The notes beneath the pieces were generated by a model. The model saw only the letters and a list, made by a program, of their open reading frames with translations, had not been told where the DNA came from and ran no database searches. The position numbers and the translations under genes are program-made. A stretch of 64,000 nucleotides of DNA, taken from Eucommia ulmoides. Its lineage: Eukaryota > Streptophyta > Magnoliopsida > Garryales > Eucommiaceae. Every line of letters starts with the position of its first letter. Within the stretch, counting starts at the first letter, position 1. The stretch is from positions 27,998,743 through 28,062,742 of the forward strand of contig CM028333.1 of NCBI GenBank assembly GCA_016647705.1, written 5' to 3'. This document shows, piece by piece, positions 1-11,870 of this stretch.

Positions 1-1260
1 TATATTTTATTCTGAAATATTTTTGAGAGAAAGTATTGTGAAATATTCTTGATCGAAGAAAGCGTTGTTTTTACTAATAGTTTGAGTCTTACGTTTGATC
101 TTGTTAAGAAAATCCCTTTGATCTTTCCATTTTTTGGATCCATTTCATTGGTAAAGTATTCCAACTATATTTGAAAATGAGAAGCGGCCTGATTATTTAT
201 ATCTAATCGCATGGGCACTTCAACCAAAACTTTTCATTCCTTCAACAATGATTTAAGCCACAATAATTCACAAACTTTCTAGACCATAGCTCTTTACTCT
301 ATCTCATCACTAGAACGAACACCAAGGTTGAAGTGTAGAACAATTAGTTCATAAGGACCTCTTCGAGTCACTTATGATGAATCTTTGGTAATAGTTCCCG
401 AGCCCTAAAAACGATCTTAGCTCACTCACCTTGCCTTGGTAGGTGATTGCCACTGGTGGGATTGTGCTCGTGTACTTATTCAAATTACTATATTTTAATT
501 GATTAATATATTTTGTTTGAGCTTGTAGTATTTTTGAGTGAAAAATCGTTTTCATTAGTAAATATTCTAAAAACCTTGTGAAATACTATTTTTGTTTCTT
601 GAAAATTTGATTTCTATAATCTTTGTGCTTTAATTGTTTATAATCGGATTCGCATTCTCACATATATTTCTATCACGTAGGATCGGGCCATTAATTGAGT
701 ATATTTTGATTTGAGGTTGTAGAAGCTCCTGTGTGAAGAAAGTGTATTTTTTTTTTTTTTTTTGTATTTGAGAGTTGTAGCTTAGACCTAAACTTACATG
801 GTCTAAGTAATAGTGTATTAGGCATAAATGGACCTTGCCTAATCAGAGAGTTAATATTTAGCCTGGAAAAAAAAATAGGGTTTGTCTTTAAACTGAGAAA
901 AAACTAGGTTTGATTCTGATCCTGTAAAAGAAGTTGGTTAATCTTGCACCTGTGAAAAAAACTATAAAGGTTTGGTTCCTACCTGGGAAAGGGATCAAGA
1001 CTTAGTGGATTGTAAAATTCTTGCGGCAGCTTAGGGGACTGAATGTAGGCAGGGGTAGCTTACCGAACTAGAATAAATCTGTGTGTCAAATGTTTCTATC
1101 CTTATCTGTTTGGTTGTGCACTTAGATAAATATGTTTCCGCTTAAACTGAAGATAACAACCACTTAGGGAAATTGGTAATTTGAGTTATTAGTAAATTAT
1201 TTATTTGATTTTTTTAACTACTCAATTCATCCCCTTTCTAGAAAAATCCGTGGGCCAATA
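1..1260 (+). mobile_element. Partial Ty1/copia LTR (3' part), interrupted
   Basis: The stretch from about 720 to 1260 matches the last 500 bases of the solo copia LTR at 61491-63822 in order: runs of 'tagcctg..aaaaatagg', 'tttggttcctacctg', then a 'gtgcac' block, then 'actcaattcatcccc' and a terminal 'gggccaata'. This is the R/U5 end of a related but clearly diverged LTR in plus orientation. The start lies outside the window or is lost, and a Ty3 scrap sits inside it near 380-450. No terminal duplication can be checked because the left end is missing. Confidence 0.6.
380..450 (-). pseudogene. Ty3/gypsy reverse transcriptase-RNase H junction scrap
   Basis: On the minus strand this translates to a peptide containing 'SELRSFLGLGNYYQRFI', the strongly conserved start of the Ty3 RNase H connection ('..RSFLGLanYYRRFI..'). 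Only about 25 residues are recognisable. The flanks look like copia LTR sequence, so this is a fragment trapped inside another repeat rather than part of a readable element. Confidence 0.65.
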
Positions 1261-1269
1261 AATATGATT

Positions 1270-1470
1270 AAACTGAAAGGATCAAAAGTATAATTTTCTA
1301 TTCTTATCTCCATCTTCTAGCCATTTAACGGTGGAGTTTTGTTTGTAGCTTCTCTCCTCATCCACCTAACCACTTCTCAAAGCTTGTTTGCTTTCAAAAA
1401 GCTCATTCCTAACCTCAATAACCTTTTCTGCAACATTTCCAAATCTTTTATCAACTTCGGCCATTTCCAT
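1270..1470 (-). pseudogene. LINE ORF2 linker scrap
   Basis: The minus strand reads a short helical stretch followed by 'DEERSYKQNSTVKWLEDGDK'. This resembles the segment just before the reverse transcriptase of plant L1-type LINEs, which usually reads '..EERyLrQKSrikWLkeGDkNTkFFH'. An in-frame stop precedes it. No reverse transcriptase palm motif follows within the window, so this is only a relic. The assignment rests on that one motif. Confidence 0.5.
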
Positions 1471-1475
1471 GTTTG

Positions 1476-1545
1476 AGAATGCTTAAATTTTAAGTGCTAA
1501 AAATTTTAAATATTGAAGTTTTAAGTGCTGAAAAAACATAAAGTA
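1476..1545. repeat. AT-rich MITE-like fragment
   Basis: Contains repeated inverted and direct copies of 'ttttaagtgct'. Similar word order is seen at about 61185-61275 and at the very end of the window ('gttttaagcact'). This suggests a small dispersed AT-rich repeat, perhaps a MITE. No paired terminal repeats with a target duplication were found, so the class is uncertain. Confidence 0.3.
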
Positions 1546-2599
1546 TTACTTTTTAAATGTTGAATTCTTTTTGTTATTTGACATAGCTATATTGTTACTA
1601 GTTTTAGATATAGCTTGTGTAAGCATAAAGCAAAAGCCACTCAAATCAAGTGAAGAGTTTGGTAACATCGGGGCAAGATCAGTGGCTGCAACGACAGAGT
1701 TCTTTGACTTGGGGTAAGATCGATTGCAAGAGCCTCGAGAACGGGACTGATTCCCATTTGATTGGTTTCTAGATGATGTTGGAAGTTTAGGATAGTCTAC
1801 AAGATAGTAGCCTGGTTCTTTGCATACCTTACAAAGGTGAGAAGTACATTTGAGCAATTTGTGTCCTTGTGGATGACAATACCTACATTATAAGGGTTTT
1901 TGTGATGAGTTTAGCTTGGTAGCTGGTTTGGCAAGAGCAACATTTGTATATGATCCATGTAGTGTTTCAAGGCATGTTTTCTTTCTTAGTAGATTAGAAA
2001 CGACATCGTCAAAGGAAGATATCTTGCCCTGGTGCAGGATTGAGGCCCTTACAGGCTCAAATTCTAATCTCAAAGTCTCATCAAGAATTGCATAATACGT
2101 GTCTTATTTTGGTAGTTCGTGTAAAGAATGGTGTCACCCGAATAGTTCCAGACTGGGTTAGAAATAGCCAACTGATCCTGCAAAGCAGTCATTAGAGATA
2201 GGAAATTTTTGATGGATTTACCAGGTTTTTGGTGCATGCTATTAAGGATGGAAAGAAGTTGATACCAATATGATAGGCTTGCCTTTGTGTAACAAAGCTT
2301 GAGAAGATCCCAAACTTCTTTAACTGTCTCGAGTCTACCAAATTGGATTTTGATTGGTGGGATGATAGTGGAATGGAACCATGTGAGAATCCGATGATTT
2401 TTTCTATCCCATTCCTTTAGACGTTCAACAAATTTTGCAGCATCTTCGTCATCTTTCTTCTTAGGCTCAATAGTATCTCCAGTCATGATACACCACAGTT
2501 TCCAATCTGTAGAAAGCAAGATATCTCTTGAGCCCACAATATATAATTTGATTAATATAGAACAGTGGGAATAACCCGTGATGAGTCTGAGCTTGCCAT
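1546..2599 (-). pseudogene. gag: Ty1/copia gag (nucleocapsid) relic of the outermost element
   Basis: Read on the minus strand from an ATG at 2599 (M-A-S-S-D-S-S). The following region has the usual copia gag order: a 'TGDTIEP..W..KNHRILTW' block, '..VKEVWDLLK..Y', then 'LRLEFEPVRASILHQGKISS' and 'VVSNLLRKKT'. It ends with a perfect CX2CX4HX4C zinc knuckle ('CRYCHPQGHKLLKC', near 1845-1890) and a second, damaged knuckle. Stops break the frame after 2585, between the two main gag blocks, and just before the first knuckle. No protease, integrase or reverse transcriptase follows to the left; that side runs into a LINE scrap. Gag would coat the RNA in the virus-like particle; this copy cannot make it. 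The upstream leader continues at 57925 on the far side of the giant Y insertion. Confidence 0.75.
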
Positions 2600-2804
2600 A
2601 GGTGAAAAAAATGAGATGAATCAAGATAGAAACTATATGAATATAAAGGAAAGTATATTTTGTGAGTCTCAAATCACAAAACAGAGGCTGAAAACATAAT
2701 CAGAATGTCCAAAAACCCTAAGAATTGGTCCAACTTTGCTGAAAACTAGTCTAAAAGTGTCTGAACCGATCAATAGAAGGTTACCTTAATGAATTGGTGT
2801 CGTG
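2600..2804 (-). other. Untranslated leader of the minus-strand copia element (gag-proximal part)
   Basis: Lies between the gag start at 2599 and the target duplication at 2805. It has no long open frame. On the minus strand it should be contiguous with 57925-58398, which leads back to the primer-binding site; together they would form a leader of roughly 670 bases. This is inferred from the shared target duplication of Y. Confidence 0.45.
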
Positions 2805-2809
2805 ACAAG
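2805..2809. repeat. Target site duplication of element Y, left copy
   Basis: ACAAG immediately before the LTR start at 2810. The same five bases follow the end of the second LTR at 57920-57924. Confidence 0.8.
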
Positions 2810-4314
2810 TATAGGCACCGCATTTTGTTCCTCCCAGTCAGTGTCGAATCAAGTACAAATTTAGATAAATTTTAAACATAGGTTTAAGGGGAATGAATTT
2901 CTACCTTGGATCACACTGTATAATATAGAAAGATACAAAAAAATAAAAAATAAAAAAATGAGAAAATACGAAAACTGTTAAATTTAACTAAATTCAGGTA
3001 AGTAAAAGTTTCGGGTCAATCTCGAAAGTCCTATAATATAAGGGCATCTCAAATGAATTATCAAAGGTTGATTTTCATTAAATAATCTTTAGAATAAATA
3101 AAAATTATCCACTACCCTTTAATTATAGGATATTTCAAATAATTATCTTGGTTACCTACCCTAACTCTGAAATATTTACTGTCATCGAATTTTGTCCGGT
3201 TTAACACCAAAAATATTTGTTTCATTTATGCATATTACATAAAATACCGCCTAGAAACAATCCAAGAGACCTTGATCAAGGCTTGTAAATGTCATGACAA
3301 GCCCTAAATCACCAAGGAGATTAAGGACTTGGGCTTAGTTTGGAATTACACCAAATCCAAGTTGTCTTGACAAACCACCCTAGGCCCAATGAATCAAGGG
3401 CATACCCATCATTTAAAGGCCCAAATAGGATCCTTTAAATGACCAAGAAACCCTTATAGATTCTTTACACAAATATCTAAGGAAGTAAACTAAGACACTT
3501 AGGGTGTGACAAACGTTATCGAAACTAAACCGATTTGGTTCGCCACTTAAGTTAGGAATTTAATGTGAATTAAATGCCTATACGATCAAGAATTAAATTC
3601 TTTGTATTCCTTGGATAGGCTACATTCAATGTATCAACATATTTTGATCAAAATATCTTAGAGTTCACCGAAAACCTTGAAATGTGACTACTCATTATCG
3701 AAACCAAACCAATTCGGTTTGCCACCTAACCCGTGCATTTAATGATCATTAAATGCACATCCCATAAAGTATTAAATTATTCGGGATGACATGGAATGGG
3801 TGGATTCATTGAATCTAGATATTTTCTCAAAATATCTTAGGATTAACTTGAAACATTGAAATCCAATCGTTGGCTACATGGCAAACCAACCCGATTTGAT
3901 CTGAAACCCACTGGATGTGTGGTTACCAATTAATGAGTCATCATAGTTCATTAAATACAAAGTGACTCATTGAGACCATGTTCAATGCACCTTGAAAGCA
4001 TTAATGGCACTAAACCGAAATTGTTAAACTAACCGGTACTTAGCCCCTAAACCAAACTGAAAGTGTCACATCAAGACATTAATGAACCCATGTGCAACCA
4101 ATAGGATTTAAGGAAGGGTAATGATATCCAATCATTATCAAATCTAGGAAAAGATTTGGTAATGATTACCAAATTTTTGATGATTTTCCTTGCACCTAAA
4201 ATTCATTCAAAGCTGAACAAAAGAAAAATAGGAGACCAAGTCCCCTAGGACAAACACACCCCAAGGAAGAGGCTGGGATAACCTACGAATGGATGAGTGC
4301 GTAGGCTTCCAGCC

Positions 4315-4323
4315 TATAAATAG
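4315..4323 (+). promoter_or_regulatory. TATA box of the Y 5' LTR
   Basis: TATAAATAG in 'cagcctataaatagg'. It is kept at the same place in the other LTR (55944-55952) although the surrounding bases have diverged. Confidence 0.6.
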
Positions 4324-5346
4324 GGGTACTGGGCTTATTTTTTTTTTTCTTACTGGAAGTCCTAGATTCTCTCTCTAAAACTCTAGCCAAGTCTCGGGTG
4401 CTAGGATTTTCAAGCAAGTTTCTTGAATAACACGCCGTTCTTCTATTGAAATCTGGCCCTGGAGGGTGTTCTTGAGATTCTTGGAGTAATAACTCAAGAG
4501 GAAGATGGTCACCTATCAAAGCCAATCCAAGAAGATCAAGAAGGAAAATGAGATAACCACTTAGGGAGGACTACTTACCCTAAGTAAGGTGTTCTTGAGG
4601 TTCTTGGAGCAAGAACTCAAGAGGTCGACGGTGATCGATCGAGTTCCAACCAAGAAGACAAAGAAAGAGAAGAAGGTTCTTGTTTAGGGAAATACCACTC
4701 CCCTAAACTAGGTATGTGCCTTGATATTCCTTGATCTTGTCTTAAATTTCATATACTTTGCTTGTACATATCATAATCATGTAGCATCTATGCTTTACTT
4801 TTATGTATATAACAGACGTAAACCGTAATCAACCAAATAACACCTAATTGTTTCTATAATCATCAAACTATATCAAATCATACAAAACTATCTCAAGAAC
4901 ATCAAGAACATCCAAGAATATATGAAGACCCAAATTATCTGAGAACATGTTAAGAACATGTAAGGATTAATAATCGGATTTACTTTCCGCTACACATCAA
5001 GATCATTGCCTGGTAGGCTTGTGGATTGACACATATATATATATACTATACCAACAGACCCTCATGGCTAAAAATCTAGGATAAAGAGAGGGCCTCTATT
5101 CCTTTGGGGGTGTGATTCTTCTTCGGAAACCTTCCCGGTTTTCTTAGATGCGAGTAGGATTGGCATAAATATATGGTATTTATTTTAAATTTCAACTAAT
5201 AACTCACATACTAACACTAACTAACCAAAACAAAAGAGTTTGGTTAAGGTGTTCTTGACAAAATCAATGAGGTTATGTCCATATCAAGCTGTTCACAACT
5301 AAAACTAACTAATAATCAACTAAAATCAACCTAGCTTTTAACTTAA

Positions 5347-6744
5347 TGATAGGTGAAATTTTTCTATCTATTTCCAAACTGAATTTGGTAGTTTTCGAGT
5401 ATTTTTATTATGTTTTACTTCATTTTTATTTATTTTTGTTCAAAGTAGGGGTTAGGAGCGAAAACGGTCGAAAAGCGAGGAAATCGGTGGAAAAACGATC
5501 AATATGATCAAATAATCAGTACAACAAATCCACCGCTATAGCGGTCAGCCCACCACTAGGCGGTGAAACAATAGAGAGATTATAGTGTTTTTGATCGCTC
5601 ACCGCTACAGCGGTGAGATCCATCGTTGCAGCGGTGAAACAACAGAGAGCCGCTGACTGTCCACCACTGCAGCGGTCGACCTACCAACATACCCATCACT
5701 TCAGCGATCAATCCCACTACTGCAGCGGTGAAGCCCCTGCTGTAAAGTATTTTTTAGATATTTTGTTAGATATTTCGGCCACAATTCCTATTTTATTCAA
5801 TCCCAACCATTTTGAGAACACATAGGGAATGTTTTTGGGAGTCTTGAGAGCTCCAAGATAATTCCAAAGGGAGTATATCATCAAATTAAAGAAGAGGGAG
5901 CAAGCTCGGAGTTGAAATCACGGACGTGGAAGCGTCAGGTCTTCAAATAACGACTTTTCTCCTTTGTTTCTCTTCTTATTTCTTAAACCTTGGGTAGTTT
6001 TGATTATGTTTAGCTTGTTTGTAGTTGAATATTGGGTTATGACCGTGTATAGCTAAACATATATTGTTTAGGGCATGATGTACTTCATGAAAATGTGTTT
6101 TGAATAAATCGATATTTTGTTAACGGTTGTTCAATTGTATTCGATTGTGTTTACCATTCTTCCACTATTATATGATTGTTATGATATATTGAGAATATGG
6201 GGTTTGACACTAGGGAGAGGTAACCCCAAATTCGGACTAGGATTTAAACACAACGTGACGATCTAATAACCTGGGAGAGCATTAGAAAGTGTGCAATCCG
6301 TGAGTTTGAGGCGAGACTCATGTGATCAAGTGTTGTATAGACACTCAAGGGGGACTTTGGCATTGACGCAAAGTCACATATTCATTCACTTTACACTTGG
6401 AAAAGGTAGTGAGTGAGTTTTCGATACCTAGATTGTTGGATAGATTTAAATGATGTTAATGTAAACTAGATTGAATCGAACACGATTAAGTGAACGAAGT
6501 TAATCCCTAGACAATATATTCCCTTGAATTTCATATTAGTATTATAGTATTTTATTTTAGTAGATTATAATTATTATAAAAACTACATTTGAATCGTCTA
6601 GATAAAGTTAGGTTATGACAATTGCAGTACTTGATGACAGTTTAATCCAATCCCTATGGATACAACAACCCTTACTCTTCCCATTATACTAAAACTTGAC
6701 TCGTACACTTGCGGTGAAAGTAGCGACGTAATATTCCACTACCA
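5347..6744 (+). mobile_element. Solo Athila-type LTR S1
   Basis: Begins TGATAGGTG and ends CTACCA, and is flanked by perfect CTTAA duplications at 5342-5346 and 6745-6749. The corresponding place in the second Y LTR (near 57080) lacks it. Its U3 has seven palindromes of the CACCGC..GCGGTG type between 5530 and 5735, then an 'agatatttt' block, and a 'gggtttgacact..gaggtaacccc' block shared with A2, S2 and S3. No internal region remains, as expected after LTR-LTR recombination. Confidence 0.9.
5530..5735. repeat. Cluster of short GC-rich palindromes in S1 U3
   Basis: Seven related units, for example CACCGCTATAGCGGTC at 5531, CACCGCTACAGCGGTG at 5600 and CACTACTGCAGCGGTG at 5714. The arms are kept, and most centres are TGCA-like. 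Comparable clusters lie at the same place in A2, S2 and S3 with other centres. Confidence 0.8.
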
Positions 6745-6756
6745 CTTAACAAGAAG

Positions 6757-7035
6757 GAACTAAGTGATGACCTGATCTTTGGTAATCCCCCAAAGTACAC
6801 AGGCAACCCATGGAAGGGTTCGGTCACCTTTAATAAATAAAACTATATCCTTTAACCTTAAACTAATGAACTACGTAAAGACCTGATTCTCATTAATCCG
6901 AGATATGTAGGCAACCCACGTGTGGGTTCGGTCACATATCCAAATAATTTAGTCTAATTTGTATTGTGGAACTACATATCGTCCTGATTCCTTGTAAAAA
7001 CAAGGATATGTAGGCAACCTATATAAGGTTCGATC
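6757..7035 (+). repeat. Three copies of the covarying multi-helix motif in the Y 5' LTR
   Basis: Copies at 6757-6828, 6868-6935 and 6968-7035. Each runs 'gaactac..' then 'cctgat', an inner hairpin, 'gtaggcaac', a second hairpin and 'ttcg.tc'. Inner hairpins differ but still pair: CTTTGG/CCAAAG, TCTC/GAGA and TCCTTGT/ACAAGGA. The second hairpins are AACCC/GGGTT, AACCCA/TGGGTT and AACCT/AGGTT. The second LTR keeps two copies at 57083-57254. Confidence 0.75.
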
Positions 7036-7729
7036 TCTTAAAAAATACAAAAATATTTTCATTTCATATAGCTTGTATATTTATATTCCTGTCTCTTATA
7101 AACTGCTATTGGGTTGTCGCTGCCTAGAAGAGTATAATATAGTATCGTATTTACTGCTTTCATTATGTTTAAAACACAAAAATATTTTCATTTCTAGTTG
7201 TAGTTGTATAATAGATAACATTTACTTGTTATATCATGTCAAAAATACATAAAAAAGGGAAAAAAAAAAAAACTTTAAAAAGGGAATTGTTTTTGTTTAA
7301 TGAAATCAAATAAAATTACACGGGTATTGTGTAACAATGAATATTAATTTAGACTAAGGTACTGTTAACAGACGTGTGTCTTAGGGGTGTGTAAAACCTT
7401 CCCCAAGCATAACAAACCCCCGAACTTTAGGAATATCTCTGGTACATAAACCTTATGAAGTCAAAACACGGACCATTTCAAAGTAAAATGAATTTCTAAA
7501 ATTCCCGGTGACCTAGCACACCATTTAACCTTATGCTCGGTGGTGGCTTCGTTTTCAACATAAAATCCTGGTCCAAGACGTTTTTCAAAACTGACGCTTG
7601 GAAAAGCCCTTGAAAATCCATTTTCAAAATAAATGGATTTGGATGACTTAGAGATGGAGGAATGAAACTCGTTTTCTTTTCTTCCCAATTCTCTACTTCT
7701 TCTACTATCAAAATTCAGGGTGCGTTAGC

Positions 7730-7750
7730 TGGCGACTCTGTTGGCGACCT
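7730..7750 (+). other. Primer-binding site of element Y
   Basis: 'tggcgactctgttggcgacc' follows the LTR end by two bases. Tat/Ogre elements characteristically have 'tggcgactctgctgggga' here, complementary to the 3' end of a tRNA. The match is good over the first 13 bases and weaker after that. Confidence 0.7.
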
Positions 7751-7934
7751 TATAAGAGGGTCAGGCCTAGCCGGAGTCTAAATGTATATTTACAGTTAAA
7801 TAAAACCTGAGAACACGTCTTTGATTTTTAAAACATAAGTGATTCCCTTCCAAAATAATAAACATTAATAAATAGTAGTAATAAATAAATAAATAATAAT
7901 AATAATAACAATGACAACAACAATAGTAGTAGTA

Positions 7935-8000
<66 letters not shown>

Positions 8001-9215
8001 TTAGTTAAGATTCATTTTACATATCTTGTATATACTAGCATGCATGCATATTTACTGTCTTTTACTGTATTTACATTGTTGTCTTTCAATACTGCATTTA
8101 CATTACTGTTTTTACATTCCTGTATTTTATTATTGTATACTCTCTCCAACGCACGAGCGCTCACTTTGCATTTTATATCATATGGAAAACCCAAGTCAGA
8201 ACGCTCTTAGGATTGAGAGGCCGATAGTAAGGGTTGATGTTGGTGATTTCATCACATCGAACTAAGCCCTAAAAACCCTTAGGATAGAAAGAGGCATTAG
8301 TAGAAGCAAGCCCGCGGGTCTCTCCCCCGGGATCTGGCTACGAAACTCGACTCGCTCGGACCACCTACCAACGATGGATGTTCACCTGGGGAGGACGCCG
8401 AAGGTTTTAAGGTATGGGAACCGAGCTTTCTAGGATGCACTAGAAGAAATGCCATGACCCACATATAGTGAGCCGATAATTGAGAATACCCAAAACCCTG
8501 TTCTACATAGGAATCTTATCTTGGAGAAAGATTTTGTTTTTATCTTCTGTATAGTTATTTATGTATTTGTCATATTAAGTAGGCGTAATAAACTTCTAGG
8601 ACAAGTAGGGGCATAATAATCGGTGTAAGAATTCTTGTTCTATCCCAGGCACTGCTAGCTTTCTCAACGCTGAAAAATGTTTTCAAAAATCCGAATACGG
8701 AGTAAGCTACAGGAAAGAACAAGAACCCTTATTTCACTTAATACAATAAATCCTCAAGTATAAACATTAAATCCTAAAATGCCTATTTCATCCATGATAA
8801 TATACTTAAAACTTACTCTAACAAAGTCATAGATACATCCTACCTCGATAAGGAAAAATAATATCCTTTGCCAAATAAAGTCATCTAAAGTTCGTCCAAT
8901 AAGAAAACATGAAACAATCTACTTTGATCGTGCAATATCACGCCAATCTTACCAAGTCATAAAAAGGTTGCATCACACAGTCGAATCAAGACTGTGTGAT
9001 CTAATAATAACCATACCTTGGGTCATATTTTTCCTAGGGTTTATGTGTTATGTCCTAAGCATTGTATCCTTTCTCATAAATCCTATATAGTAGGAATTAT
9101 GCACCATTAGGAAGAAATGTTGTTTAGGTTCAGAATGCCTTAAGCTAGTCAAAATCTGTCCTAATAGCAGGCCACCTAAGGTTCACCAGGCAGATTGTCA
9201 AATTCACCCTCAATA
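7751..9215 (+). other. Untranslated leader of Y, with an (AAT)n microsatellite
   Basis: No coding signal. A long AAT trinucleotide tract fills about 7934-7996 and creates the artificial poly-isoleucine frame seen there. A comparatively GC-rich block at 8300-8420 sits in the place of the Ogre/Tat leader. The rest (8440-9215) is AT-rich with frequent stops on both strands. Confidence 0.5.
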
Positions 9216-9219
9216 GATA

Positions 9220-9690
9220 CCATGAAATCAACGGTGTCTTACACCTTTCCTTAAGTCCTAGGAATGATAATCCATCTTTTGAGGAAGGAAAATGATAAGT
9301 TTTGCTATTAGGTCCTAGGGAAAAGTGATCCATGTTTGAGGAGAAAATATGAAAATCCTGTCACTAAGCCTTAGGAGAAAATAAGATAATCCTGTCACTA
9401 AGCATGAGGAGAAAATGAAACAATCCCGTCGTTAAAAAGTAGTAGAAATGATCCAATTTTGTCATTAGGTCCTAAGAATATTAATCCATTTCTGAGGAAG
9501 AAAATAGACGAGTTTGTGATCAAGTTCTAGGAGAAATTATCCCTACTTTGAAAAGAAAGAAGAAAGGATAATTCTGTCATTTAAATCCTAGGAGTTATGA
9601 TGGATGTCTTAAGAAAGAAAATGACGATTCTGCCTTAGAGTACTAGGAAGAATGATCCGTATCTTGAGGATAAAATTTCAATCATCCCAA
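9220..9690. repeat. Degenerate tandem array, about 60-base period
   Basis: Eight diverged units, each with 'gtcctagga', 'aatgatcca', 'ttgaggaag' and 'aaaatga..attctgtca'. The 'cctagga' anchor recurs near 9247, 9310, 9368, 9468, 9526, 9586 and 9644, mostly 58-67 bases apart. Such arrays are common in the non-coding parts of Ogre/Tat elements. Confidence 0.7.
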
Positions 9691-10369
9691 AGTCTTTAGA
9701 TGATTGTAACTTTCAACTTGAGGATAAACCAAAAGTTGCAAGTTACCCTGGTTCTACAAACCTATGTCCAAACCAAGGTCTGACCAGAACATGTATGAGA
9801 ATTGTCTACTAGAGCTATGTCTTCCTAGGATTGCATACATACAGCACGAACGTAATCATCCAGGTAGACGCACTCATACATAGTCAAGAATATAACCATG
9901 CATAAAGATAGGATAGTTTGTATCCTTAAAAGTTTATTAGTAGAGATCTAGGTTGTTACTCACTTAATAAATCTAGAAAATCCACTTTAGGTAACTTTTG
10001 CTAAAAGCCATCTGAGATCCTTTCGCCAAGATCGTAAAATGGACCCGATCCCTCCCTTTGTTGGAAGCACTTAGAATAACTCCCAGATTTCGATAATGCA
10101 AGAAGACCTTACCTCCTTGAAATAAATGCTGAGCTAGATAAATCTGGCCTCGTTATTCTAAGAATAGAAAAATGAGGACCAATTACCATCACCGGGAGAT
10201 ACCCTTAGCATGATTAAACATTGGGATGAAATAAGAATCTGGAAGCTCTCTCATAAAAAATTAATTGCTACAAAAAACTACGTCAGCCTTAGTAGACAGG
10301 AGGATAAGATTCTTTTCGCCGTCAGAAGTTAAGACTTGCCTAGTAGGGTGAAGAACCTTGAACCTAAGG
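9691..10369. other. Element Y internal DNA without a recognisable feature
   Basis: Frequent stops in all frames and no repeat structure. It may be the decayed 5' part of gag, since the recognisable gag tail follows directly. Confidence 0.35.
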
Positions 10370-10870
10370 AAAACTCAATCCTAGGATAAATTTCCAACAT
10401 ATGGAAGCAGATGGACTACATGGAACAGTCCATCAAAAAGATTAAGCAATCCAAACCAGCTTGTCAAGAGAGAAGCCTACCTACGACCCCAATAATAGGG
10501 ACCTTTATCCACTTGGAACAACAACTCTCCATCTCTTCTCCATATTTAGCTTATCCAAATAGCTCTTCTAAAATTCCTAAGCCAACTTGAACACACTGAA
10601 AACAAAAGCAATTTACCCCGCTTCCTGTGCCATTTTCCAAAATCTTCCATGATTTCTTGAGGAAAGAATTTCTAAAACTAATTCCTCCTAACCAGGTAAA
10701 CCCTTAGGATTCGAGGTTTAACCCTCACACCTTCTGTCAATACCACTCTGGAGAGGTTGGTTATCGAACCAACTAGTTCCATGCCCTCAAGAACCATATC
10801 GAGGATCTCATCCAAGTGGGGATCGTGAGCTTCTCAAAAGGCTAAGAACTTTAAGGAAGGCAATATCTAT
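10370..10870 (+). pseudogene. gag: Tat/Ogre-type gag, C-terminal relic of element Y
   Basis: The plus strand reads in order a coiled helical part ('MDYMEQSIKKIKQSK'), a 'KQFTPLPVPFSKIFHDFL' stretch, then 'FCQYHSGEVGYRTN', a stop, and 'FHALKNHIEDLIQVGIV'. The last part is the zinc-knuckle region typical of Tat gag ('FCxYHxxxGHxTxxCxxLKxxIxDLIxxG'). The GH is now GY, and the second cysteine position carries a stop followed by F. Gag would package the element RNA. Upstream frames are shattered. Its orientation and position behind the Y primer site support assignment to Y rather than to a passenger. Confidence 0.7.
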
Positions 10871-11689
10871 CTCTACTTCTTCCTTTAGTTTCCTAAGTAC
10901 TTTCTAATAAACTAGGTATGATCTTATATACCTCTGTACTAGATTTATAACTAACTAAATGCAAGCTTATTTTATCTAAGGTCGACTCAGGTCTTCATAC
11001 TCTAATTTTCATAAATTAATTTGCTTATCATAATTCACACACTGCGAATAATCAAACTATTGATAACATAATTTCAATATTAAAGTAGACCACTATCCAA
11101 AGGAAAAGGTTATAATAAATTTCTTGTTTCAACCAAACGATGGTGAGATATTGATAAAAATCTAAGAACGTTAGAAAACTTAGGAGCTCTGATGTGGAAT
11201 CGTTACATATGTTCCGAACTGGGAGTGTTCGAGTAACTACAGAAGACTATAGAGGACCTCCTCAACCAGAATTAATGGAAGAAATATCCAAAAGATTTGT
11301 GACCTGAAGAATGATAGATAAAGTCTTAGAACCTACCCCTACCATAGAAACATTCTCGAAAGATCGGGTAGATGAACAAAGAAGGATCGACTAATATAAA
11401 CTAAGGTTTTATCTAGACATAACCAATTTAGAAGCACATGGAAACCTACTTCAAATTAAAGTAGGAGAAACCTTATAAAATAGAATATAACCAAGACTAG
11501 AAGAAGACAATGAGCCTTCATCAAATTAATACCTAATAATGGGAAACGTAGCCGGGATAAGGGTAAAATCAACAAAGACCTAGAGGCTAACTCAAAATAT
11601 CATAATTCTCTAAAAATATAAAAATCCTGAAAGTACGTGTTAAGAGAAACAAAGAAATTAAGACTGATCTCAGAAAGATTTTAAACACT
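10871..11689. other. Element Y internal DNA, unassigned
   Basis: No motif recognised. It is AT-rich with stops throughout. The expected gag-protease-RT order would place protease and RT here, but no DxG, YVDD-like or DDE-like signature could be read on either strand. Confidence 0.3.
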
Positions 11690-11870
11690 GAGTGGTTACA
11701 TGAAATCAATTAGGTGAATCACGCTCTCTATCCAATCCGAGTATTAAGTCGTAGGGGTGTCTTAACACCTAGTGACTTGGGCCAATTGGATCAGGATCAC
11801 TACCCAAAACTCGCTACATGGATTATATAGGAATTATGAGTCCTTACTTGCTAGAGTGAATAAAAAAGAA
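11690..11870 (+). mobile_element. Fragment similar to Athila post-pol non-coding DNA
   Basis: A block containing 'gtcttaacacctagtgac', 'gccaattggatcaggatca' and 'ctcgctacatgga' parallels 32660-32750 of A1 ('actttaacacctaatgcc', 'aaactggattgagatca', 'ctctctacatgga'). The order and spacing match, so this looks like a trapped piece of a related element or a shared ancestral 3' region. Its ends could not be fixed. Confidence 0.5.

Larger units (their letters stand above)
2810..7727 (+). mobile_element. 5' LTR of element Y (split by solo LTR S1)
   Basis: Starts 'tataggcaccgcattttg' (TG decayed to TA) and ends 'gtgcgtta', just before the primer site. Without S1 it is about 3.5 kb. It aligns with 52582-57919. 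The U3 part holds polypurine-poor, AT-rich repeats, the TATA box is at 4315, and the transcribed part contains a diverged duplication around 4460-4720 ('ttcttgag.ttcttggag'). Open frames in it, such as 4283-4525, are not genes because the other LTR does not keep them. Confidence 0.8.

Noticed and set aside
4283-4525. 80-codon minus-strand frame in the Y 5' LTR
   Set aside because: The equivalent part of the other LTR does not keep the frame, and it overlaps the TATA box and transcribed leader on the opposite strand.
6868-6935. tRNA-like B box ('gggttcggtc') in the dispersed motif, suggesting a SINE
   Set aside because: The GGGTT forms the 3' arm of a hairpin with AACCC rather than a T-arm, there is no matching A box at the right distance, and no SINE tail or target duplication surrounds the copies.
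7911-8265. Overlapping plus-strand frames with poly-isoleucine
   Set aside because: Produced by the AAT microsatellite at 7934-7996.
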